Below are positions 27,001 to 36,183 of a stretch of DNA of 64,000 bases, piece after piece. Every line of letters starts with the position of its first letter. The first letter of the stretch is position 1. The stretch is from contig JASFXZ010000001.1 of the NCBI GenBank assembly GCA_032209605.1, positions 28,772,619-28,836,618 of the forward strand, written 5' to 3'. Both the position numbers and the translations under genes were made by a program. The notes below the pieces were generated by a model. The model did no database searches. It saw only the letters and a program-made list of their open reading frames with translations, and was not told where the DNA came from. The stretch is from Mactromeris polynyma. Lineage: Eukaryota; Mollusca; Bivalvia; Venerida; Mactridae.

Positions 27001-30000
27001 GCAAGGATAATCACATTAAAGGAGTATATCACAATTGTTTACGCGCAGCCTAATGCGCAATCGCGATTATTTCAGTTAGTGATATTCACAACGCACCGGT
27101 AAAGTAGTATGGTATTCCGGACAAGATTTCCGGTACCTTTCCGTTATTCTGCGTAAATTGTTTGAATTTCTGTTTGGTGCAATGGAAAAGTTGTAAAACA
27201 AACACCTTGATATGTTTAAATTTATTGCTATATCTATTTCTGCATATGTTGTTAAGCATACAAAAAATCATATATCAACAATTTTTTATAATAATATTCC
27301 TCACAAAGCAGTTGAACAAAATGACATTTTTCTAACCTTTTTCGATATATCAACAATGTGAATAGAAGAAACGATACGGAAAGGTCATGTTTTTATGCTT
27401 TTATATTGTTTATCATTGTGACTTTTATCATTACAGAAAAATTTGTGAAAATATCTCCGTTAGATCATTTTTTATTGCACTTTTTCAAAATTTAATGGTA
27501 TAATTTCCGTATTTTTTACTGTGAATCAAGCCGAAAGAATTTTTTTATTTTTGCTCAAAACTAGACATCTCATATACATGTATACCTGACATGAATGTAT
27601 TTCCATTAAATAAGTAAAGATTTAAACATTGATTTTTCATTACTGTGGTTTTTATCTGAATTTTACTAGTTTTAGAAAAAAAACATGTTTAGAGTCGAAA
27701 TTAGCCAATTAAAGTCACTTAGCTCAACGGAGCATAACTTGGAAACAAGTACGGTTACCTGATGATTTCCTGATGGCAAAAGCATCATCTTTGTATATAC
27801 AAAGTTTTTAAAGTCCTTACCAAGATCCTTCAAATTATGCCCCTGGGGTCAATCTTCTTTTCCTTAATTGCATGGCCTAGGGTTTTGATATTTAGTATGT
27901 AGCAATGTTTAGTGGTCTCCTGCAAGATCAGTCAAATTATGCCTTGGGGTTCAAAACCCACCCTGCCCAAGGGTCAGATGTTTTCTATAGAGTGATATAG
28001 GGAATATCTTCGAAAATCGTCTTATCCAGAACTATGCTTATCAAAGGTCCATGCGAACAATGTAGCCAGTAGAGTATCTGGGCCACTTGAGCCTCTTGTT
28101 TACCCCCGCCAACAGATTGTGACCTTCCACCTAGGTAGATTTAAGTGCTTGTTTTTAACCCCCAGGGAAATCTCCTGGAAATGTACCAGAACACTTAAAT
28201 CACTGTCTTGCTAAGTGTAATACTGGTCCACTTGAGCCTCTTGTTTACTCTCACCAACAGTTTGTGACCTTCCACCTAGGTAGATTTAAGTGCTTGTTTT
28301 TAACCCCCAGGGAAATCTCCTGGAAATGTACCAGAACACTTAAATCACTGTCTTGCTAAGTGTAATACTGGTCCACTTGAGCCTCTTGTTTACTCTCACC
28401 AACAGTTTGTGACCTTCCACCTAGGTAGATTTTAACTTGTTGTTTAACCCCACAGGGAGATTTTCCTGGAAATGTACAGAAGAACAAAAATCACTGTCTT
28501 GCTAAGTTTAAATCTCAATAATTATTCCAATATCAATTTACAGGGTTCATGTAATGTGCTTAATGTTATATAAGTGGTAAAGTTTAGAAAATAATATTGA
28601 AATCCTGTGAATTTCTTGATTTCAAACAAGAAATATATATTTTTTTAAAGATAATCGTCGATAGAATTATGTCTTCTGGTATTGTAAATAAAATAATGGT
28701 TTTGCAACATGTTGAAAAATACAATATTACAAAGCATGAACTCTGATCTATAATCATGGACTTGTCTTATCAGGGTCATTTTATATATGCTGGTTTCTCA
28801 TAGATTCGTGCCCCTAAGCAGAAAAGTCATTGCAAGTTAATTCAGAACACATTTTACTTACATATTTTTCATTTAAAATTAAAAAAATCATTATTGTAAA
28901 CCATTACAAAGTCTGAAGCAACATTTGTTTATGTTTTGCAATGAAACATGTGCATAAAACAGAAGGTCAGTGATCATGATCGTCTGCAAGCTTTCTCATT
29001 AGATTCGTGCCCCTGGGAAATCGTCCTCGTTTTGTAAACAATTTGATGACGTACAAAATGACGTGATGCAATATCTAACTGATAATGTTCGCACGGTTTT
29101 TGGTGCCTCTTGGGTGAACGAAAACCCCGTTTGGTGCCTCTTTGGTGAAAATATGATTGGTCAGATTTTAAAAAGCCAGCTTCTATGACACCATTTGGTC
29201 GGTAAATAATGTAGGACAAAATCGATGTTATACAGTTAAGCCAGTGTTAATTTCTTTATTCAAAGAAGTATATATTTATTTGGTAGACTTTTAAATGTGA
29301 CTCCTTATTTCTACTCACAACTCAGTTTAACTTCAGAAAATATCGACTGATACAGTCATGATATGTTTAAGTGATTTACAATTTCTGTCATACATAATGT
29401 TGTACACATTGTAATTGTTTTGAAATCCTGTATATTCAGATTCCTCATGGAACATTGAACGATAAAAAAGGTGATACTTGCAGACTTTTATTACCAAATG
29501 GACAATACCAGATGATTAATGTTGAACATCCTGGAGTGTATAGAAGGTAGGTGACAAAGAAAATCAAATATAAAATTCTTGGTGTGATAGCAAAATAAGT
29601 CGATAATCTTCATGCACAGCTCCAGAGTGGGGGACTGGGGCTCTGGATCCTCCCTTAAGACTTGGGCACAATAGGGTTCCCATTGTTTTTGTGAAAAATA
29701 GCGTACTATAATGAAAGAAAAAACATTGCATTGCAAAATTCAGGGACTCCAATGGCTGACTTTGATCCACTGCCTTACCAGGAGTTGAACCTGCACTGTT
29801 GAACTGTTTGATATGTATGCAGAACAGCTGATGGGTTTGTTTGACTTAGGTCAGTAATACATATGACGTTAGTTTGGCATAATCAAGAAAACTTTCCTCT
29901 CTATAATGCTGTTTTATAACACATCTTAAAACTCATTGGGTATAGTCATATTTTTGATTTAGTGTTCTTATTATTATTTTTTCTATTTGTCCATTTCCCT

Positions 30001-33000
30001 ATCACTAGTAATTAAGATTTGTTAAATTATTAACTACATTTTCCAGTTGAATTTACATTAAGTTATTGATTTGATATTTTATTGTTATTTCACATTCTGA
30101 TGTTATTGAATTAAGTTACTGGGAGCAAGGTCAGTATAAGGCTGCTTGTGCCTTCGTGCTGGATTATACACAGTGTGTCTGTTGTTATGTACGTAATGGA
30201 TATTGCTTTTAATGATTAGTTACTGCCTACTTCGTCAATTTATGTATATATGTTGGAAATCAATTATAGCGATTGGATTGAGTGGTTGGCTTTCCGTTAA
30301 ATCGATTTAAACCTCCATTATATTTACTGACAGCTCCAAGTCTGTGAATCTCTGTATGATTATTTATTTCTTTTCGTGTTTTAAATTTGTTTTATTTTTC
30401 CTTTTCCCTATAGTGTTCATGTTATTTTCTGCCCAGTTTCGTCTTATTGTTGCCAGCTGTCTTGACTCACACTGGTCCTGCGATCTTTTCCATCCATTAA
30501 TTCCGCCCCACTGTTTGTCCTCTTTGATTCTCCTATTTATTTCTCATTGTCAGACAGGCAATTCATTGCGCCTTTGTTCCCTAACGTATGTACTCTTTAA
30601 CCTCCTCAAGTGCCTTACGTTGTACGGATTGTTGCATTCCCGAAGGTATGTGTGGAAAGGCACTGTCTTATGTATGAGGCGTTCCCTGTAGCAACTTGTT
30701 CTCTCTCTGCAACTTTTCTCATTAGTTCTTGGATCCCAATTCTTGTGGCATTATTTGGCACCGTCGATATTCTCTGTTATATAATGGTATATTTCAGGTA
30801 TATTGATATTGCCAAGGAATGGGCAGAGTGGGTAAACAGTTCGCCGGCTCAGAGACAGAAGTTTTACCGTGATAAAGCAGACAGAAACGAGAACATGTAA
30901 GTCCATACTTTTTTTTGGTTTTATGTATACATCTTGTGAATGTTAACAATACTAGTTATTCCTTTTTTCGGATAAAAAGGCACCCATATGTGAACTTCTT
31001 GATGTTAAGTTCAGTCCTGCAACTTTGTTTTTAAAACGGTTTGATGAAATATAATTTTCGCACACCTATTGAAACTGGTTCCTTTGCCAGCAGTGTGTAG
31101 CAAGGATTTATTGCCAAAGCTTTGATCCATGAAACAGAATGTCCGTATGTCTTTTGCTCAGTTAAATATTTGGAGATGACAGGAAGCACAAGTCTGTTGG
31201 GGAATATGTTACCTAATACTTTTTCAACGTAGCTGTATTTCATTGATTTTGACCTAAATTATTTACCAACCAAATGTTGTTTAAGAAGCGGGCTTTTTAA
31301 AATCTGACCAATCATATTTTCACCGAAGAGACACCAAAAGGGGTTTTCGTTAGCAGTTCGAATTTCGCCAGAGGTGGTTAATATGTTTTAGCATATCTAA
31401 AATGACCTTGATAAGACAGGTCAATGATTATAGTATAATATAGATATGAGTTAATGTTTTGTAAGAATTTATTTTTCAACATTATTTCATTTAGCATACC
31501 TTAAGACATCATTCTATCTACGCCCTTTATCTTTGTTTAATGATATTTCTTGTTTGGAAATGAATGTGATTTAAAGCAGTCAAACTGTCGACCCCTTATT
31601 TCCAGAACCCCGTAACTCAATTTTTGGCGGTTTTGAGTATTTAGTATAGTTGAAACTGTCTTTCCATGCTCTTTCTATCTGTACTACCTATATTGTTCTG
31701 AAATACACATAACTTAAATTCAATTCAATTCCATAACCCTGTATGTAACAATTATCAAGAGGGAAATTTGAGTGTTTGCATATTTTAAATTTTGTATCTT
31801 ATTTCAAGTCACTTATAATATGCAATTGGTTTATGTATGCTTCAACAAATTAACTTTTACCTAAATAAATTTATCTACTTTCGATTCAAAATTAGTTGAG
31901 AATAGCGTTATTGTGTTGACTCTGTCCATTGGTCAATAATTAACGAAGCATGTTTTCATTGGCTGATCAACTATTATACACAATGCATAAGGTAAAGGGA
32001 AGGAAGGTTGTTTAGATCATATTTTCAATAATAAACGGATGAATAGGTTGTATACAACACCCCTATAATCGATATTTAGGTAAATACGATAATGAAAGAA
32101 ATATCGAATTTGAATTATGTAATAATATATAACAACATTGTATTTGTTGTTAATTCCAGGTCAGTGGAACGAGAGCTCCAGAAGATCCACTGTTTTAACT
32201 GTATCCTTTCCTGTAAAAGAAGAAATTATTTTCTGTATTTATTCATTGGTTTTAAAACATTTTCTTGTTACGACAATTGTCCTTCCTACGTAAGTTGCTG
32301 TAGTATATATCAATATTGGCTTCATTTTGTTGTTACGACAATTGTCCTTCCTAAGGAAGTTGCTATAGTATATATCAATATTTGGCACCATTTCGTTGTT
32401 AGGCCAAGTTGCTGTAGTATTATATCAATATTGGCTTCATTTTGTTGTTAGACCAATTGTCCTTCCTGCGGAAGTTGCTGTGGTATATATCAATATTGGC
32501 TTCATTTTGTTGTTAGGCCAATTGTCCTTCCTACGGAAGTTGCTGTGGTATATATCAATATTGGCTTCATTTTGTTGTTAGGTCAATTGTCCTTCCTACG
32601 GAAGTTGCTGTAGTATATATCAATATTTGGCACCATTTCGTTGTTAGGCCAATTGTCCTTCCTGCGGAAGTTGCTGTGGTATATATCAATATTGGCACCA
32701 TTTTGTTGTTAGGCCAATTGTCCTTCCTACGGAAGTTGCTGTAGTATATATCAATATTGGCTTCATTTTGTTGTTAGGCCAATTGTCCTTCCTGCGGAAG
32801 TTGCTGTGGTATATATCAATATTGACACACTTTTGTTGTTATGCCACGTGTCCTTCCTAAAGAAGGTGCAGTAGTATATATTAATATTGGCACACTTTTG
32901 TTGTTATGCCACGTGTCCTTCCTAAAGAGGGTGCAGTAGTATATATTAATATTGGCACACTTTTGTTGTTATGCCACGTGTCCTTCCTAAAGAAGGTGCA

Positions 33001-33813
33001 ATAGTATATATCAATATTGGCACACTTTTGTTGTTATTCCACCTGTCCTTTCTAAAGAAGGTGCAGTAGTATATATCAATATTGGCACACTTTTGTTGTT
33101 GTGCAATTTGACTGAAGATAAAACATCCAAAGTCACTTGTACCCAATGACTTAATTGCAATACTATCGTAACTCAGTTTTGTAAAAAGTAGTTACGATTA
33201 TTTTACGCTTATTCTTTGATATATTGAGATATCTGCTAAAAAAAATATTTTAAGTTTATAACTTGAATATACATACATACCGGAGTTGTGATTTCTTTCT
33301 CATGAGAGATCTTGTATTGAATTTGTATTTGATTTCTTTGACTTCATTTTCTTAGATATTGTGGACAACACGTTATTGAAAAAATCATCAGACAGTCGAA
33401 ATCAACACGATGGTTTCACAAATTCTGATCCAGTGGCCAGACCGAGTATATTGAGAACATCAGATCAAAGTAGAAATAGAAACCATCCAAATAACGAAGA
33501 ATATGTACAAAGAACTGTTCAGATTCACTCACCACCTTCCATGAACACAAGATCGTCTGGAAGCTTGCATCAAAGTTCTATAGCAAGTCAAAGTACTAAA
33601 ATGAGTCTGATTGGTTCATCATATGTGTCTAGTTCCATTCCCAATGAAAGACCTAATCCGATTGGACAGTCTTCTGTGGCATCCGGTAATATTATGTGTT
33701 CATCTAGAAAGCCAATGCCCTCCACATTTGAAGGATTTAATTCAGTCAGAGAAGCCTTAATGAGAACGTCAAATGTGATTAAAGATATTGACAAAATTTT
33801 GGAGAGGAAATAA
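15034..33813 (+). CDS. C5orf34: C5orf34-like protein (11 coding exons, 911 aa)
   Basis: Exons: 15034-15178, 15948-16087, 16563-17592, 19075-19312, 19957-20074, 21399-21554, 23101-23304, 29440-29546, 30798-30896, 32160-32200, 33356-33813. All introns are GT-AG, all phases agree and the 2736 bases end in TAA. Residues 1-160 match the C5orf34 N-terminal block (YSDGSRLHILPCG, STYRDKLLSALDFRNRF, IAWPKV). Residues 160-400, nearly all from exon 3, are Ser/Asn/Lys-rich and probably disordered. The C-terminal block runs about 500-760 (RVVEVYPGDGSV, HRFLGYIRQEE, GKFTALSNGQIRVAFTDRT, TCRLLLPNGQYQM, RELQKIHCFN). Exon 11 adds a low-complexity tail ending in a short helix. The human protein, as I recall, has about 640 residues, so this one is enlarged by the insert and tail. 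The molecular role is not established. The start has A at -3. A polyadenylation signal AATAAA lies at 33837-33842. Confidence 0.9.
15322..15394. repeat. Hairpin (foldback) element, copy 2
   Basis: Same family as 333-408: arms tcgagggttcagtgcaagac and its complement gtcttgcactgaatcctcga surround a short loop. It sits in intron 1 of the C5orf34-like gene. Confidence 0.75.
18130..18346. mobile_element. Possible MITE with CAGGG termini
   Basis: It begins CAGGGATTTCCCT and ends AGGGAAAACCCTG; the body repeats 'ggacccct' phrases. CAGGG termini are common in hAT-derived elements, but I could not find a convincing 8-bp target duplication. It lies in intron 3 of the C5orf34-like gene. Confidence 0.4.
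18795..18918. repeat. Imperfect inverted repeat
   Basis: tcacaggcttcc (18795) faces ggaagcccgtga (ending 18918), and inner phrases agatagaaatat / atatttccac also pair. A short foldback in intron 3; no coding capacity. Confidence 0.4.
19840..19900. repeat. Three tandem copies of 'agaagggataaagggaga' (about 25 bp period)
   Basis: The phrase agaagggataaagggaga occurs three times in a row with small spacing differences, about 60 bases before the acceptor of exon 5. Confidence 0.8.
20108..20567. mobile_element. Non-autonomous pogo/Tigger-like element in intron 5
   Basis: Start CAGTAAAACCTCACTTAAAG and end ATTATTGAGATTTTACTG are imperfect complements, flanked by TA (20106-20107 and 20568-20569). 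Internal phrases 'cctcaataataaggccacc' repeat the terminal motif. No transposase frame remains. Confidence 0.65.
20942..21195. mobile_element. hAT-like MITE, copy 2, with perfect 8-bp target duplication
   Basis: The element begins TAGGGATGTCAACGAATATT and ends TTGACTTCCCTA. It is bounded by gttataac at 20934-20941 and again at 21196-21203, an exact 8-bp duplication as made by hAT transposases. It is inverted and shorter (254 bp) relative to the 436-bp copy at 9464. Confidence 0.88.
22083..22895. repeat. Dispersed repeat ('gagggcata' family) with internal direct repeats
   Basis: It runs from 'cccccttcgaagaagagagg' with gtcggt/gtccgt phrases to 'atgagggggcataatgtttt'. Inside, the phrase 'gatcaataactcaagaaccc' followed by 'tcctcagacttggtccacac' occurs three times at about 120-bp spacing. 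ORFs across it are by-products. It lies in intron 6. Confidence 0.6.
23320..23775. repeat. 52-bp minisatellite, about 8-9 copies, beside the exon 7 donor
   Basis: The unit (tgatgttataatctgtgtat.. ggagaccagggttacatgaa.. gtaaatcaggtc) repeats with near identity, diverging at the distal end. The array begins about 16 bases past the donor of exon 7 at 23305. Confidence 0.93.
23960..24073. repeat. Palindromic foldback, about 114 bp
   Basis: Arms ctggtgtgccttaaggccat and its near-complement (atcgccataaggcacaccag) enclose a second inverted pair around the centre (gatattggcactcgggc / gccctcggggcaatat). It is a self-complementary MITE-like unit in intron 7. Confidence 0.75.
24395..25042 (-). other. 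Coding-like minus-strand fragments nested in intron 7 (uncertain gene or element relic)
   Basis: Three stretches look exonic. 25042-24987 starts with ATG (MNSIEDRVGYFTVLIMSK) and ends at a good donor, phase 2. 24527-24395 follows a strong acceptor (tatattttcag) with matching phase and encodes YECGVMVNTELPETYAEIPE and onwards to a stop. Joined, they give 62 residues. Between them 24802-24638 follows an acceptor and encodes SVASWIKGYSPKPGSKRKLT and onwards to a stop, but its phase does not fit the others. I cannot tell a small nested gene from a decayed transposon gene; no family is recognised. Confidence 0.25.
25228..25640. repeat. Dispersed repeat with two direct 85-95 bp units
   Basis: The phrase ttcttgtccggactacttct, then cagaaaccactgact and ttcatgg, occurs at about 25284 and 25461. 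The upstream 'ggggagcatgtagtccgta' with gtccgt repeats is the same style as 22083-22895. A 124-codon ORF across it is not a gene. Confidence 0.6.
27705..28105. repeat. Dispersed repeat ending in 'ccacttgagcctcttgttta'
   Basis: From 'cttagctcaacggagcataa' to 'gggccacttgagcctcttg' the sequence has the look of a widespread bivalve intronic repeat. Its end continues directly into the 145-bp tandem array. Confidence 0.4.
28083..28510. repeat. 145-bp tandem repeat, three copies
   Basis: Units begin at 28083, 28228 and 28373 with 'ccacttgagcctcttgttta' followed by 'gaccttccacctaggtagat' and 'gggaaatctcctggaaatgt'. Copies 1 and 2 are almost identical; copy 3 is shortened and more diverged. In intron 7. 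Confidence 0.9.
28725..29235 (-). repeat. Dispersed repeat family R1, copy in inverted orientation
   Basis: The reverse complement matches 31245-31560, 43265-43610 and 50440-51600: 'aaccaaat..gttgt', 'ggctttttaaaatctgacca', 'gaggcaccaaacggggtttt', 'ctgataagacaggtcc'. It lies about 200 bp before exon 8. Confidence 0.65.
30225..30715 (+). repeat. SINE-like repeat, ends about 80 bp before exon 9
   Basis: It runs from 'gcgattggattgagtggttg' through 'tactgacagctccaagtctg' and 'gccagctgtcttgactcaca' to 'ggcgttccctgtagcaactt'. An inverted copy is at 34700-35140 and partial copies at 35150-35480 and 48715-48860. The 115-codon ORF inside is not a gene. Confidence 0.65.
31245..31560 (+). repeat. Dispersed repeat family R1, copy in intron 9
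   Basis: Same family as 43265-43990: 'gggctttttaaaatctgacc', 'ggggttttcgtt', 'gacatcattctatctacgcc'. It is inverted relative to 28725-29235, so the two copies flank exons 8 and 9. Confidence 0.65.
32262..33105. repeat. 65-bp minisatellite, about 13 copies, in intron 10
   Basis: The unit (aattgtccttcctacggaag, ttgctgtagtatatatcaat, attgg, cttcattttgttgttaggc) repeats with two main subtypes: a proximal 'cttcattttg..aggcc' type and a distal 'cacacttttg..atgccacgtg' type. Frames rotate through 65 bases, so ORFs here are artefacts. Confidence 0.92.
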
Positions 33814-33836
33814 TGTTATGTTGTAATTATTTATGA

Positions 33837-33842
33837 AATAAA
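33837..33842 (+). terminator. Polyadenylation signal of the C5orf34-like gene
   Basis: AATAAA lies 24 bases after the stop codon and is followed by a T-rich, GT-containing stretch (gttgttactg, then ttttttctgtag), as expected for cleavage and polyadenylation. It implies a very short 3'UTR. Confidence 0.65.
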
Positions 33843-34699
33843 GTTGTTACTGTTTTTTCTGTAGTTTTTGTTTTTCATCTTTTCTTCAATCCAATTATCT
33901 TGTTGTTGCTCTTTTGTCTCATTTGAGAAAACTATGTACAAATGTAGTACTTAAATCAATTCTGTATCAGACTTTATTGCTGTTATGAGACTTGAATTTC
34001 AATCATACACATTCCTTATAAAATAATTGCAAACTACAGCTATGACTCAAGGTGAGTTATTGTTATCTGCGTATTGTGTCAACAGTAAACATGTCGAGGC
34101 TCTAGAGGTAATATTTTTGACCCAATTTTATTCAGAATCCAGGTTTAGCTGAAAGCTCATTTTGATATTTGGTTCTCTTGGATTACAGGTTAGGCGACTG
34201 GCATACAAAAACTTTAGAAACGTCCCCTGAGGCCACTTCTACCTGATCTATATGAAGCCTGACCGGATTGTCTTTCTTGATAAAAAATGGGTCATGTTTG
34301 AAACGTGAGTTATATTGGTTCAAAACTAGGTCATGTTTGAAACTTGGTTTTACTGGTTCAAAACCTAGGAGAGGTTATATTATAGACAATATTGTTAACA
34401 CATTTTCTACGTGGTATACATGAAACCTGGGCAGAACATTTTTGCTGATGATATCTAGGTCATGATGTAAACTTGTTATGTGGGGTCAAAAACTATGTCA
34501 CAGGATCAAACCATATGAATCGTTAGTAACACTCGAGCGAACATACTTTCGACCTGATTGGCATGAAACATAACTAGAATATTTGTCTTAATGAGTGAAA
34601 TGTAGACCAAGAAACAACCGTGTAATCAGGTGAATGTCCCAGGGCCATGATGTCCCTCTTATTTATGTAAATCATATGTGCATGTATAAGGTTTCACAC

Positions 34700-35140
34700 C
34701 ACAAACTTGAAGTCTGGAAAAGAGAGAGAATAAGTTGCTACAGGGAACGCCACATACACTAGACATTGCCTCTCCACACAGACCTCCGGGAAAACAACAA
34801 TCCATAAAACATAAGACACATGAGGAGGTTAAAGGGTACAGAGGTGCAAGGAATGGCCTGTCCGACCATAAGGAATGACTAGGAGAATCAAGGAGGACAA
34901 ACAGTGAGGGGGGGGATTAATTGATGGAAAAGATCGTAGGACCAATCAAGACAGCTGGCAACAATAGGACGAAACTGGGCAGAAAATTACATGAACACTA
35001 TAGGATAAAGGGAAATAAAACAAATGTAAAACACAAAAAGAAATAAATAATCATACAGCGATTTACAGCCTTGGAACTGTCAGTAAATATACTGGGGGTT
35101 TAAATCCATTTAACGACTAGCCAACCTCACACTCAATCGC
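34700..35140 (-). repeat. SINE-like repeat, inverted copy of 30225-30715
   Basis: The reverse complement reads 'cctcaca..gttggctagtcgtt', 'tactgacagttccaaggctg', 'attgttgccagctgtcttga', 'ggcgttccctgtagcaactt'. Together with the copy in intron 8 it brackets exons 9-11 in opposite orientation. Confidence 0.65.
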
Positions 35141-35168
35141 TATATGGTCAAAGAGGACAAACAGTGAA

Positions 35169-35180
35169 GGGGGGGGGGGG
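35169..35180. repeat. Poly-G run (12)
   Basis: Twelve consecutive G within the third SINE-like copy, at the position of a shorter G run in the neighbouring copy (about 34911). Confidence 0.9.
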
Positions 35181-35317
35181 TGATAAATGGATGGAAATGT
35201 TCACAGGACCATTTGAGACAGCTGGCAACAATAGGCCGAAGCTGGATAGAAATTAACCTGAACACCATACAGTGAAATAAAGTCATGTTTGAGGAAAATG
35301 AAACATCGGTCAATAGC

Positions 35318-35382
35318 GCTACCGGCATTCGAACCCGGGTCTACCGATTGCCGGTCCGTTATGCTAACCACTACACCAAAGC
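35318..35382 (-). repeat. tRNA-derived SINE head
   Basis: On the minus strand, TGTAGTGGTTAGCATAACG resembles an A box and CCCGGGTTCGAATGCCGG is a clear B box with a pairable T arm. The acceptor stem does not close, and the sequence runs on into the SINE-like body shared with 30225-30715. This argues for a SINE promoter rather than a working tRNA gene. Confidence 0.6.
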
Positions 35383-36183
35383 AACATGAATTGCATAGCG
35401 GAAAGGGAAATATAACATTTACTTTAAAACACACACAAAAAACAACCATATAGCAAATTACAGCCTTGGAATCGGAAGTAATGGAAGGCATGGTATACAA
35501 ATTCTGTATCTAATTAAAGCAATCTAAGTTTTAACTATGATTTACAAAATTGTTCAGTTTATTTACATAAATTCAGACTAGCTTTAGTGATTTACTGGGC
35601 TGGATTTCCTCTGATTAATTTACTCTGTCATACACAGGTACGTGTCTACAATACAAGTATATGCGTTTTAAATGTTAAAATTCTTATTTACGATATGTTT
35701 ACAAGGTTCACATCTTCAGCGTTGAAACAATAGAGCGAGAAAATCACTGTTCTATTCTGCCGATCATCGAGTTCTTTAATCTCGAAGAAAAATTACCAAA
35801 TCTGTGATGCAACAACACATTGTTTAGCGCAGCGTTACATCTGATTCATCATTCTAAGATTTATAATTAGCTATTCACTGTTATTTCAAAATATAATTGT
35901 CTTTCAATATTATTGTCTGCGATAGAATTGCAATGTTTTGCCTGTGATAGAAGTTTCATGCCTCTCTATGTCACACCATCCATGACAAGGACCACAATGG
36001 AAATAGGGGATATTTTCTCTTTTTGTGTAATCCTTAGTATGGAAGTGTGTGGCATGTTTTGTATAACTCATATGTATGTTATTATAAATGAAACATGTTT
36101 GTCTTATCTACCATGAATATATGCATCTTATGCTGAAATAAATCTATAGCTGACTTACGGAAGGTCGGTGGTTCTATCCAGGC

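Larger units (their letters stand above)
33843..36183. other. Intergenic repeats downstream of the C5orf34-like gene
   Basis: About 34130-34650 is a 'taggtcatgtttgaaac' type dispersed repeat, 34700-35500 is SINE-like sequence, and 35500-36130 is AT-rich with nothing recognisable. A short tRNA-like phrase (cggtggttctatccagg) at about 36165 precedes the segmental duplication. Confidence 0.4.

Noticed and set aside
30344..30691. 115-codon plus-strand ORF before exon 9
   Set aside because: It lies inside a SINE-like repeat with other copies in the window and is hydrophobic low-complexity sequence.
35318..35382. Functional tRNA gene
   Set aside because: A and B box-like sequence is present, but the acceptor stem does not pair and the sequence continues into a SINE body.
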